NCBI GenBank assembly: GCA_000310025.1 | Contig: FN649736.1 | Location: 4,709,430 to 4,773,429, forward strand | Reading direction: 5' to 3' | Origin: Ectocarpus siliculosus | Lineage: Eukaryota > Sar > Phaeophyceae > Ectocarpales > Ectocarpaceae | DNA: 64,000 nucleotides | In this document: positions 32,901 to 44,900 of the stretch, one piece after another | Layout: every line of letters begins with the position of its first letter | Position numbering within the stretch: the stretch's first letter is position 1 | The notes under the pieces: model-generated | The model's input: only the letters and a program-made list of their open reading frames with translations | What the model was told of the DNA's origin: nothing | Databases searched by the model: none | Made by a program: the position numbers and the translations under genes

Positions 32901-35900
32901 CGCGTTCTTCATGTGTAGGGTTTGTAAAACTCATTTTTCTCATCGGAGCAACCTTGTACACCCACTCTTTGGCTTCGAGAAGATAGTTCTCCATTTCATC
33001 AAAGGATTGGATAGTGTAATTCTCCCAGCTTGTTGCCCCACATCGCGGGTGAAAGTGAGTTCATGCACATGTGCAGACGTAGAGGAGTATTATGAGCTGA
33101 TTTTCTCCTACTGTTTTCGTCCGTATGATATTGTCATGAACATGTGCCACTTCCGTGCCATCGCCACGTAGGCGACTACTGTTGGTATGGTCGAAAACAA
33201 ATAACTAATCGGCACAACAACACATCGATGGCCTCGTGCAGGAGAAGAAACAAACCGAGGATGACGGTTTCAACGAGCTGGTGCAGGGAGTGCTGACGTT
33301 CTCGATCCGAGAGGCGTACGGCAACATGCCCGATGAGCCTCCAGAGGGGGAGGGCAGCGGTGGCCAGGTAAGGTATCGTACTTCAAGGCGTTGTAGTCTT
33401 ATAAGAAGAAAATAGGCGTGCCCTTGACGGGGCAATACCCTAGTCGAGGTGGAATACGTCCCACGGAATAGACCAGCCGAAGTAGATGCCTTGCGAGTCT
33501 CCTGAGGGGGGGGGGGAGCAGCGGTGACCTTGAGACCGGCGCTTCTCATATCCGAAACCCCGCCGGAGGAAAAACCATGCCTGTAGTATATACACTATGG
33601 GACAGAGAAGAATGCCGAGAAGTCAGAGGCAAACGTTACCATGCCCGACGAGGCTCCCGAGATGTGGTAGCCACACCGTTTGAATAAGGAAACAACAGGG
33701 TAACCATTTCCCTATCAAGTTTGTTCTCCTTTTCGATTGCAGCATTTGCTCAGTTGATCTCCCCACCCCCTCCAGATTTATTTTCCTGTGTAGCAAGCGT
33801 TTGTGTAAATGCTGGAAAAGAGCGTTGGGTGTTTCGCAAATCTGGACCATTGTTCCCAATCCTACACGTGTTGTGGTGATAGGTGATGTTGACGATTTTG
33901 TCAGCAAAGGGTCTCGCGAAGGCGGACGTGTTCGGAAAGTCGGACCCTTTCGGCATGGTTCTTCTCAACAGGCGGGAGATAGGTCGCACGCGTACCCTGT
34001 TCAAAACTCTCGACCCTTGTTGGAGCGACCCGCGAGAGACCTTTTCTCTGCGCGTCGCAGGCAACCGCTGTAACGTGATTGTCCAGCTGTGGGACGAGGA
34101 TTTGGGTGAGTGATATGACTGGGTTCTAGCGGCACGCCGTTCAGCGCTTGTTGGACTAGGATATCCCCCGAGGACAGTCGTGATATTTGGAGTACACGGG
34201 CTGTTAACCTTCTAGTCATAGCGTCACGCCTGTGTGTTTCTTTAGTCGGCAACCGAACGAACCATGCGCGCAGGGAAACGAGGGGATTTTCTAGGGCAGG
34301 CTTCCCTAGCATGGAGAGACCTTCATCTACTCCCGGGCGAAGCTAGTCGCGAACTGAACCTGGCTCTGGGGTTCCGCGACGACGCCCCCAAGAGGGACCA
34401 GGAACTGGTGCAAGGGACGGTACAACTGCTAGTGGAGGCACCAGTGGCTGAGGTGAATGGGGGGATACATGGATTGTGTTGAGCCACTCGGGAGTTTGAT
34501 ACGTGCGTGACAACTTTCATACCTTTGGCAAAAAAACGTGGTTGTTCTTAACCTTGCCCACAACAGGTCAGAGCGGGGAGGATACTTCTCACCGACGCGA
34601 CTCTGGAGGGTCCCACCGAGCCATTAATTTTGACCATGCTACCAATCCAAAAGCTCTCTGTCGATGCATCGAAGACCCAAGTCATCATTTTCAATGCCAT
34701 GCGCTGAATTGTTTCCCACAGGTTCCCCTTATAGGAGGACGGGATAAAGTAGGCAGACCATTGACAAAGTATCCACCAAGCTCGCCTCTTAGAGTTTGGT
34801 TGAACGCTTTTGTCTCGCTTCCTTTCATCGAAAATCGTCCCAGATACAAATTGGGGACGGGGCTGCGCGAAGCTACGCCGTGACGGTGGATCGGGCGTGG
34901 GGGCTCGGAAAAGCCGACCGGTTCGGGAAAGCGGATCCAATCGTCTCCATCAAGGTCGGTAACTACGGCGAATTGGACTCCAACGAGGGGGGTGTAGAGC
35001 GTTGAAATCTCCTTGTCAGAGCTTTGGAATAGCGTGACCCGATGTGCGTCAACAGTTGGCCAGGTGCAAGTAACCCGATGTGATATGTCCCTTTCACGAA
35101 TAGTAGCACAGAAATTGCATGCAGGAGACATGGCCTTCAGTGCTTCACCAAATACCCTGCCGGCAAAACAAATGGTGCAAACAAAGCCCGACTTTCGACG
35201 TGAGCGTCTGTTGGACATGAGGCATGCACATGCACCTCCAAGAATATTATCACACGCATTTTCTCCATCACTTCTGATGCAGTTCTTCGTTTTCTGTTTC
35301 TTCCGATCAGGTGAACGGCGACGGAGATAATGCCGAGAGAGGCAGGACTCATTCCATTGCCGGCACTTTGCAACCGGTCTGGCGAAACCCGCCGGAAGTG
35401 TTCATCCTCACCGCGGTGGAAGAGATTATCCTGGAGGTATGAAGAAGAAGTGCACACTTTCGTTGTAGGTTTCCCGTGAGATGAATCTTTCCTTCCTGTT
35501 TTTAAGACATTGTTGGGCGAGGACGCCTGCCGTAGAACACCAAGCTTTCCATCTCACAACAGGTGTAGGGTCTGGGGATCCAGGTTTCCCGGTCTACAAA
35601 GTAAAATACAGAACTTAGCATTTGACGTTGCGCATCTGTGACATCCAGGCAACCGTCATGTACTACCGATGCCTCTTTCCAGGCTACGACACGACCACCA
35701 ACAGTGTTGACAAAAACCCTCGCATGTACCCCTCGGTAGGTGTGGGACGTCGACTTCCATAAGAAAAGCGACTTTCTGGGTGAGGTGCGCCTGAGCAAGC
35801 AGGATCTCGCGGAGAAGGTCCCCGTCGACGGTGCCCATGAATTCACGGCCGCCCTGCAGCCGAAAGCAAACGTCACGGACAAGTTTAATCGACTGGTGCA

Positions 35901-38900
35901 AGGGTCGTTGAGGTTCACGTGCCAGGTGTGTGACGATTCACGTGGCGGAGTGCGATGATTTCCTGGATCTTTCGTCGTTTTGGGCTTTTGCTTTGGATGT
36001 TTTTTCGGGCATGCTAGTGTCCGGTAGCTGACAACCGCAACATGGAGTTCAAAAGAAGTGGGGTGCCGCAAACCACTCCTATCGTCGACCGCACAGACCC
36101 GAAGCTAACTTGTTCTCGTACCTTCACCCCGTGGTAGGACTGGGTGAGCCCTGATCGTCTTGTTCTCGAGGGGCTCGGGGAAGAAGTAAAGCTGTTCGTG
36201 GTGTCCGCCTCCGGCCTTCCGAGGGGGTGAGTTGTTCTACTGTTCCATGTGGCAGCATCGCTGTCTTGACCACATGGACACTCAAAGTGCACCCACCGTA
36301 GGACAATATCCCTTTGACTCACTCATCTGTTTCCGCCCACGCACCACCGATCTTACCATGCGTCGTCAATACTTATTTTTGTCGTCAAGACACCATTTCG
36401 GCGTATCCGATCCGCTGGCGTGTGTGAGATGGAATGGCCTGGAAGTGGGGCGCACGCGAGTTATCAAGAAGAGCACCTCGCCTGCGTGGGACGAGGGTTT
36501 CCAGGTACTACAATGAAAAATATGTTCGCCAGGAGTATGGTTTCATTGTGTTTCGGCTTGCCCATTGGGCAGTCAGTTTGCACCCTTTCTCAAAACATGA
36601 AAGCAAATTAACGAGGTAGGACGTGTACCTCTAAACTGTGCGACTAGAAATCCGAGCGACGCGGGAACGCGGAAGACAAACAAGAGAAACTAGATTGAGC
36701 TACCATCGCTAAGTGACATAAGGGTATAATTGGTTCACTGCATCCGATTTGTTTGTTGACGGTGGCGGAGCACGTGATCTCCAAAGGCTAAGTCCTTCGA
36801 TTTACTGGTGGACTTGAGTTTGATGGCTAGACCTGAAAAAGCTAATCTTCGCAAGCATGTGTGAAACATGGTACATAGCCTAACACCCATGGCACCTCAC
36901 CCCTGCCCTCATGTTCACGTCAGATTGCTACACCGCTGGAAAGTACGGGTATTCACCAACACACAGGGTCGCCCGGCAACCCAAACATCGAAGTGGTTGT
37001 GGAGGTGAGCGAATCGCTCCTGGAACAAATCGTTAGAAGGAGCGAGAGTCAAAAGCTCATACTAGTGAAGTCGGAGTGTGAGTTAGTTGATCAACTTGAT
37101 TATCACCGGTGAAACAAGAACAGGTGTTTTATGGTGACGTCCTTTCTTCGACGATTGCTTCGAGGAGTAAGGATATACACTTGTTCCCTTTCTGCAATAC
37201 TTGTCGTATCGGTCGATGAAGCAGTGGATCATTCCTCCGCACATTGTGAGTGGTGCAACAAAAGCAGGTGGTTCCGTGATACAAGACACTGTCAAAATCG
37301 GCTCGATCTCCAGCGGAGCTTCAGCATTCGGTAACACTTCAACAATTTTGGGTGGTGTTGCTTTCCTGCGCATTTTTCTTTCTACGTGAACCCAGATCCT
37401 CGATGCTAGCGCCGGCGGCTCAGCAACGGCATTGTCAACCGTAGCCAGCACCCGGAGCGGTCTGATTGGCCACGTCGTTCTGGGAGAGAGCACTCTTCGA
37501 CTCCCCGAACCCGGGGACGGCCCGCCGTGCAAGGTTGTGGAACTCCCAATAGAACTCCAAGAACCACCGTCGACTACGACCAAACGGAGGGCTCTGACTA
37601 CTGCGAAACAAGCGTTCAACGGGGTTCAGAACCACAGCGATGGCGAGAGGAAGCGCCCGGCAACGATAATTCTGTTCTTGGAGAGACAACCGCCGCCCAT
37701 GGGATCGCCTCCTTCTCGGGGCCTGAATCCTTTGTCCGCATTGCATGAGACGAAGGTAAGGACAGAAGAAACTAGCCCAACAGCAATAGCAGCAGAAACA
37801 GACGGTCGAGATCGGACGGACACCACCAGGTCTCGAACCACCGTCGAACACGACACCAACGTGAAGGATATCGGCCCCGACGACAGAAATGTTATGGACA
37901 CGGCAGCCATCATCGCGGACAGCGAGCAGGAACGGCCAGGGCTACAGCGACCGCAACGATCGCCAAGACCACCCGCGCGAGAGAAGATGCAAATCAAGGT
38001 TTACAACGCCTGGGGGCTATCTTCCGGGGCTCGAGCCTTGGACGTAGTCATTACCGTCATGGCGTGCGGGAGGGGCGTCGGAACGACTCACGTGTCGTCG
38101 GTGGGAGGGACGACGTCGCCGGAGTGGATCGACGAGCAGTGAGTGGTTGTGGACCTTTGGAGTCTTGGGACAACGAAAGAGGACTAGCAAGTAGTTTCAA
38201 GGATTGAGAATTCCCGTTGTTGTGCTGATCGCATACCTACGTGCAACAAACGCTTTCCGGAAGAAGTCGATGCCCCCCGGAACGTATCACGGATATACCG
38301 TTCGTCCGGGGCACTTCAGCGCCCTAGAGTGGATCGACGAGCAATACAACAAGAAGCACACGTAGTAGGAATCAACTGTCCTTAAAGCTGGGGGCGTGAG
38401 CTTGCTTGCAAAGGGATTGACCAAGAGCATTTTCAGATCAATGTAGACTCAATGCTACCCCCCCCTCCTCGCTTCAAATAGCCAAATAGCAGAAGAGGGC
38501 ACTGGTCGCCTGAACACATGGACATTAACCTTTGGACATCATACAGTTCACACGAAGTTGACAAATCCCACTTTCAAACTATTTTCTTTTCTTTCCATTG
38601 TGCGTTCGTGCCATCACCCAAAGTTTCATCCTACCTTTGGAGATGTGTGCCGAGCTGTATTTCGATGTCTGGGGGCGCAAGATGGGCAACCAAGATGCTT
38701 TTTTAGGACGGGTGAGCCTTCCAACGCGATGTGGCCCTTACACCAGAAACGTCTGTCACCAAGGGGTTGGCACTAGTGTAGGTTTTTAAGAGCAGTCAAC
38801 CTCCCCGTCCGCGCTGGACTACAAACGAGGTTCTGCACTGAGTATAGAGTGAATTCTGCTGCTTTTCAGGTGAATCGAAACAGTATGGCGGGGACAAAAG

Positions 38901-41900
38901 CATTTCCTCATTGAAGAATGGGTCAATGAGCATTTCTACACAAGCTGCGGTTGGTGCTTTTCACGTGAAGCTTGTTGGTTTCGTGCGGAGATAAAACCTC
39001 CAAGTATATTTTGATTGTCGCGCCCTCCGACTGACTCCCAGGCGTCCCTGAGGAGTACCAGGCGTGATATGGATGAGATAGCAGCGCATGGCGAGCCATT
39101 GGAGCTGCCGTTGAGGCGAAAATCCCCCGAGGTACGCACGTTGGGAAGATTTCCTCTTGAGCTTGGCCAGCTATAGTATGATCGGCCCGGTTCCGGCGAA
39201 AGGAGGCGTGTTTATCCCCCAGTGTGGAGGGTCGGGAAAGGGAAGAAAAACGGCACTCTAGAAGCCGGGATCTAATGCTAAACGCGGGGCACGAAAACAG
39301 GCATATCTTTCGTGAAGTGCGAGGCAAGAATGGAACGAGCAATAGACTCTTCCGAAAAAACGAAATGAACGCCGTGCAAGTACGAGGCACCGTATCACCA
39401 GTTAGCCCTCTTTAATCACCAACACCAGCGATAGTGTTTCCCACGCCAACATGAAACTCTTTGCCTTTTTGATGCTATGACAACGTTTGTCTGTTCCTCT
39501 CGATGCAGGTTCTCCCGTTAGAAGACCAGACCTTGGTCAAGGGGCATCTGTTGTTCTCACTCAACCCCTGGCACGATTTCGACTACGCTGGGGAGTTGGA
39601 CAAGAGCAGGGCCAATCGCAGCCTTCAGGTGAGCAAACATGTCCTACAGAGGAAAGGAAGGGCACATACACTATCACATCTGGCACGAGGGACATAATCC
39701 CAAAGGTGCCGTTACATAAATGACCATCCCAACATTCGTGGATCTTCGTCCTAAAGAAGGTTAATACAATTGTGAACTACGCGCTCGCTGCTGAACAATG
39801 GCGCAGAAGCGATCAAACATCACCAACGAACAACCGACGTACGTCTCTTCTCCTGCTAAGAATGCAATAACCTCTGGTCTTTGAGCACCGAGGAAACGAG
39901 ATCGCAAGTCGCACAGAATATTGGCAAACAATAGCTCTCGTTCTCTTGTTTTCGTCGTGCAGGTGCAAGTGCGCCTGGTCGGTGCGACTAACCTCACCTC
40001 TCCATCAGCGTCGGTGTTCGCGACCTTCTCGTTCCAAGGCACGGAGCTGTCGAAGACGGAAGTTGTCCCTGCCCGTTCCGACCTTAGACAACAGAACGCC
40101 TCGCTCAACAGCCGAGCCTCCGCCGTGGTTACAGAAGCTGGGCTGGCACCGGGGCCCGGGGCAGTGCAGGCTGCTGCCGAGGATATCTATAGCCATGTGT
40201 GGTCGGCTCGACACAGCAACACGTGCACAGTGCCGCTCGCGGAGGAGTGCGTCGACCGTCGAGAAACCGAGATAGAGATCGACCTGTGGGAGGAAGGGGG
40301 GCCAGAGAAGGAGTATGGGGATCACCTTGGGCAGGTAGGTGCTGGCGTCGTGTGTAATTCGCCACCAGGGAGTTCTGAATGAGTCATGAACGGAAGAACT
40401 CACGTCGAACCATATCTAAACTCTGGTCACCCGGACTTTGTTGTTCTTGTTGAAGGATGCCCGCCGACTTCCGTCTAAGGTACACGATGTGGCGATATGT
40501 GATGCTTCCCTCCTTCGCCACATCTTCCGCCCCGTTTGTGGCTGCTGCAGTATACCCCCTTCCCCCTGCCAAGGAAAAATATGACATGAGCAGTAAAGTG
40601 ACCAACAAGAACGAAACGAGTGCTGCATAGTCACCGCTCGGCTGCAGTTGGCCTGTTTTTGTGTTCGCTGGCTCCTCTTAACAAACGCGTTTTTTCGCCA
40701 GGTGATTTTGACCGGGGACTTTGTGCCGCACCTAGCACACGGCGCGGTGGTGTGTCGCCCCCTTCGTCCGCAGCGCTCTCACCGGAGCACGAGCAACCCG
40801 GCCGCTAGGGGGTCACTCAGTTTCCAGTTGTGGCTTCGACGGGGCGGGGAAAGCCTCGCATCGGAGTTCGTCCACTCTGCGCTCACGGTGGAGGTACTCG
40901 CGGCCAAAGGATTGCCACCGCCATCAGGAAGATGGTGAGTAAAATGATCCGTCGTTGCTTGTTGGCTATCTATTCTGCTTCTAGCGATGTTGTTGGCGTT
41001 GTTTTTACAATTGTTTCGCGTGGTTATTGTTACAGCTAGCGCCGGTGGCGGTGGCGGTGCGTCTCTGGTGTGTCCCCCTGCCGACGAAAGAACACGCCTC
41101 TCGTGAAAATATTAGGGGTTCTACTAATACATGTATATGGTCATTGTGTCACAGAAACAATGAGCCGCAACGCAACGTAATAGGGACGATCAGAGACAGG
41201 TATCTGCAACGTGTCTTGGATTTTCGTTGGCCTCATGTTTCTCGTTTCTCTTTTCCTTCTGGGCACGTGGGCGCTCCATATCGAACGGCATAGGGCCTTC
41301 TCAACAATGCCCCGTGTTTTGTTTTCTCATCACGGGCATTTACCGGCACCAGGCGACGGGCGTTTTGCATCGTGAAAGAAGACGAGGTGGAAATTGGACG
41401 CACTCAAACATCCGTCATTGATGACATCAGCACGTCGACTACAGCTGCAGTGACAACAGACAAAGGGATCTCCATGCCGGGGGTAGTATCGTGGGAAGAA
41501 GACCACCACGAGGACACCAACCAGTTCGCGGTGACGCTATCGCCCCGCCACGGTGGAGGGCTGCCCCTCGAGCTCACCGTGGAGTTGTGGGAAACAAGCT
41601 TGGCCAAGGATGAGGATGAAGATGAGGATTCTATTTGCGTTGGAAAGCGTGCTGCAGGCAATGCAAACGTGACGTTCATCAGAAGTAGGAAGAACAGACC
41701 GGAGCACGAAGGACAGCAAAGCAGCGTCCGACGCATCGGTTCCGCCCGAGTACGTCCTGACACCCTGCTGCTCTCGGTACCAGGACGAGTCTCTCTCCCC
41801 CTCGAGCTTTTGCCGGCGGGCTCCAACTCCACGTGCCGAAGCGGTGCTAAAGGGGGCGCCAGCATTTCTCCGGTCGTTGGCGCTACAGGCACCAAACAAA

Positions 41901-44900
41901 CTGTGAACGCGGGTAAGTCAGACGAAGCCGGAGCCCTAACGTCAAAAATTGTCCTGCGCGTCACCCCCCAGGTCGGTCTGCGCTGGGCACGTCGCGTGAT
42001 GACGGCAGCCCGGGCCGCGAAACGCTTCATTGCTCTCCCGTCACCACCAACCCTGTCTCCGGGAACGAAATTGCTGACAACATCACCAAACAACCACACC
42101 AGTACAGCGCTATCGGGCGACACCGACGATGTCCATGAGGCTCACGTGGTCTACATGACCAACGCTGAGGGGTCGGCGAGAAAATGGCGCGCCCCTGTCA
42201 CCCCCGGGAACTCTATCCCTTGCAAGGACTACGAAGATGTTCTCGAGCTCGTTTTCGCGTCGGTGCCCGCATGCTGCCCACGGGCGCCAAGCCTCCTGGT
42301 CGCACCGGTTTCCGACATCGGCGTGCGGCTAGGGAAGGTGTGGATCGGTCCGAAGATCGCCGCACGGCACGCGCTTGTCGCTCACCGCCCTGAGCAGCAT
42401 CAACAAACGTCCAGCGATCACAACAAGAAGAACGATGGTGGCAAAGGCTTAAAGGTCGGTGATAAGAAGACCTCTTACCCCTCCTCCGACGGTGGGGATG
42501 CTCCTGTGGAACCTCCGCGAGAAGACGAGCTGTTCGTGCGAGTCGTGGCCGCCGAGGCGGAAGGCCTCTTGCGGCACATCAGGGCAAGAGACATGCGGGC
42601 CGAGCAGCGCAGGATGACGCTAAGCAGGGTGCGAGAGATCTGCGACGCTTGGAACCACGCCCGTGCAAGACGGGGCGACCCGCAGCACCAGGGGACCGCT
42701 CATCCTACGGACCACGTCAAACAGGAAGAAGCAAGAAGACTCAGCAGTGCCAGCCACCTTGCTACGGGAGGTTCGCGAGCAGGGTTCCATAGCGAGGGGA
42801 ATGACGGTGGCGACGAGCCAGAAGGACAAGGTAGAATGCAGGACCCCGACAGCGATGACAGCCGGGATAAACGAGGATCGGACTCATCCGATGAAGACGA
42901 TGACGATGATGACGACGATAACGACGACGACCACATAGACGGCCGTGCCTACGGAGATCTCTACCGGAGGGTTCTGAGGGCGTTAGAGATTGCCCTCCCG
43001 GGGGTGTCCATCTATCTCGGCCTCCTGGAGAGTGGCGCACAAAGTATTCGGTACGTGTCGTGCACGAGGCAGTCTTCCATGGCTGGGAAGCAGCTGAAGC
43101 GGGGCGAGGGTATCAGCTTCTCTTGCGTGGGGCCTTCATACGCCCCCTACGTTGTGTACCCCCCGCGCAGACGCGAAGCACCAAAACAAGGACGGGTCAC
43201 CATCAACAGCAACAGCCAAGTTAGAGGACCGCCCCGCAATGAGGAGGAGAAGCAGGAGAACGCGACACCTCGGCCGGTGTCATCTTCCTCTCTCTCCGAA
43301 CCCAGCACCACAGAGGCCGTCGAGACAGCGACAGCGGCGGAGATACCACCATCCGACAGACACCAAACACCTCACGTGCAGAGATCTCTAGAAGAAGGCG
43401 TCGTTTCCATCCAGAAATTGTTTCGAGGGAAGCTTGGCCGCGACCGGATGCAGCACGCTCACCAGCAACATCCAGAGGCAGCGAACACCTCTAATAAGGG
43501 TGGTCGAACGACCTTTGGAGAGGCGGCGACGAAGAAACCGGCGTTGATGATCCCCAAGGTGTTCGACTACGAGGGTCGCGTGGGGTGGCCCTTCGTATGT
43601 GTGCCGTTGGAGGGGTTCTTGCGGTCGAGCTCGATTGGAGTGATGGGGCTGGATACCTTTGAGCAGATGGGTAACAGCGGGAGCGTGCGCGACCAGCCGG
43701 AGACCGGTGTTGTGCGCATGGTGGCGGAAGCCGCGAGGTCAGAGCGCTGGAGTTGGAATGAAAGCGATCTTATGCGAGGAGCATCTTCGTTGTCTCTCTT
43801 CCACCCTATTCTGCAAGGAGATGTTGGGCAATGCAGTGTCGTTGTTCATGAGTTTGACGACCTGGACAACTGCGCTTATGTGGATTATGTAGGTGAAACA
43901 AAACAGTAACAATATGGCAACGGATCTCACGTGACGTTTGCCTACCGTTCTTCTTGTCTCATCTCCAAACCGAATGTGTTCTGCTGGTTCGTGCTCTCTA
44001 TCCTTCAAAAACAAAGAGCTCTTGGGAATGCCGTCAGCTGCGATCGTCGGCGGCGTGCACTGAAGGCCGTGGCCGAATCGTGTCTCAGCTTGAAATCTTC
44101 TCTGATCGACGTGCTCATTGCGACAGCCAAGGTGAGGGCCAGCAAGAGACGGTGCTTGTCATGCCGTTTGCTATGACCCCCAGCCTGGGCAGCGCAGCAT
44201 TTTCCTGTCCGAAACGAGCGAAGCAGTATGTTGCCATATATACGGCGGATCGCCGATTTTTGGGTCGTACCCCCCCCTGCCCGCCGAGGTTGTCTCTGTC
44301 ATTGGCAGTGGTGTTCTTGTTGTACGTTCCACTGGCTTCGAATACTCGAGATTGGTCGGACGAACGCACGGCTCTAGTGATTATCATGGGACGCCGCGAT
44401 GCTTTGCCCCACTCCAAACCAGGCCGTGGAGGACTCGATCATCCCCTCTTCCCGAGCAGAAGTGTGGAAGGTCGACCCTTCAGACGGGAGTCTGTTCGTC
44501 GTTACGAAGCGCTTGCCCGGTCCTACGGACCACCTTCTAAGCGGGCGCGCCATGCAACCGCCGGACGAGCGGTCGTCTTGCCGACAACTGAAAGTCGAGG
44601 TTACAGCGGCCGAGTTGTCCCCGGCGATGGCAGGTTCGTCGTCGTGCCTGTTCAGCGGGTGAAAGCCCGTTTCAAAGAAGGAAGGAGCCAGTACATTCGA
44701 ACGGTTCTGTGGAATGCTGTTTCTTGGCGAAATCATAATGTCAGCTGATATCATGTAGAGATGATGAATATGCTCTTCATAAAGTTGGTTTGGCTCGAAT
44801 CACCCAAACCTTTATGACCACCCTGACAGATTAGCCTGCAACATCCTCCGACCCCCCCGCCCCTAGACTATTACGAGGTAACGCCATCTACTGCAGCCGA

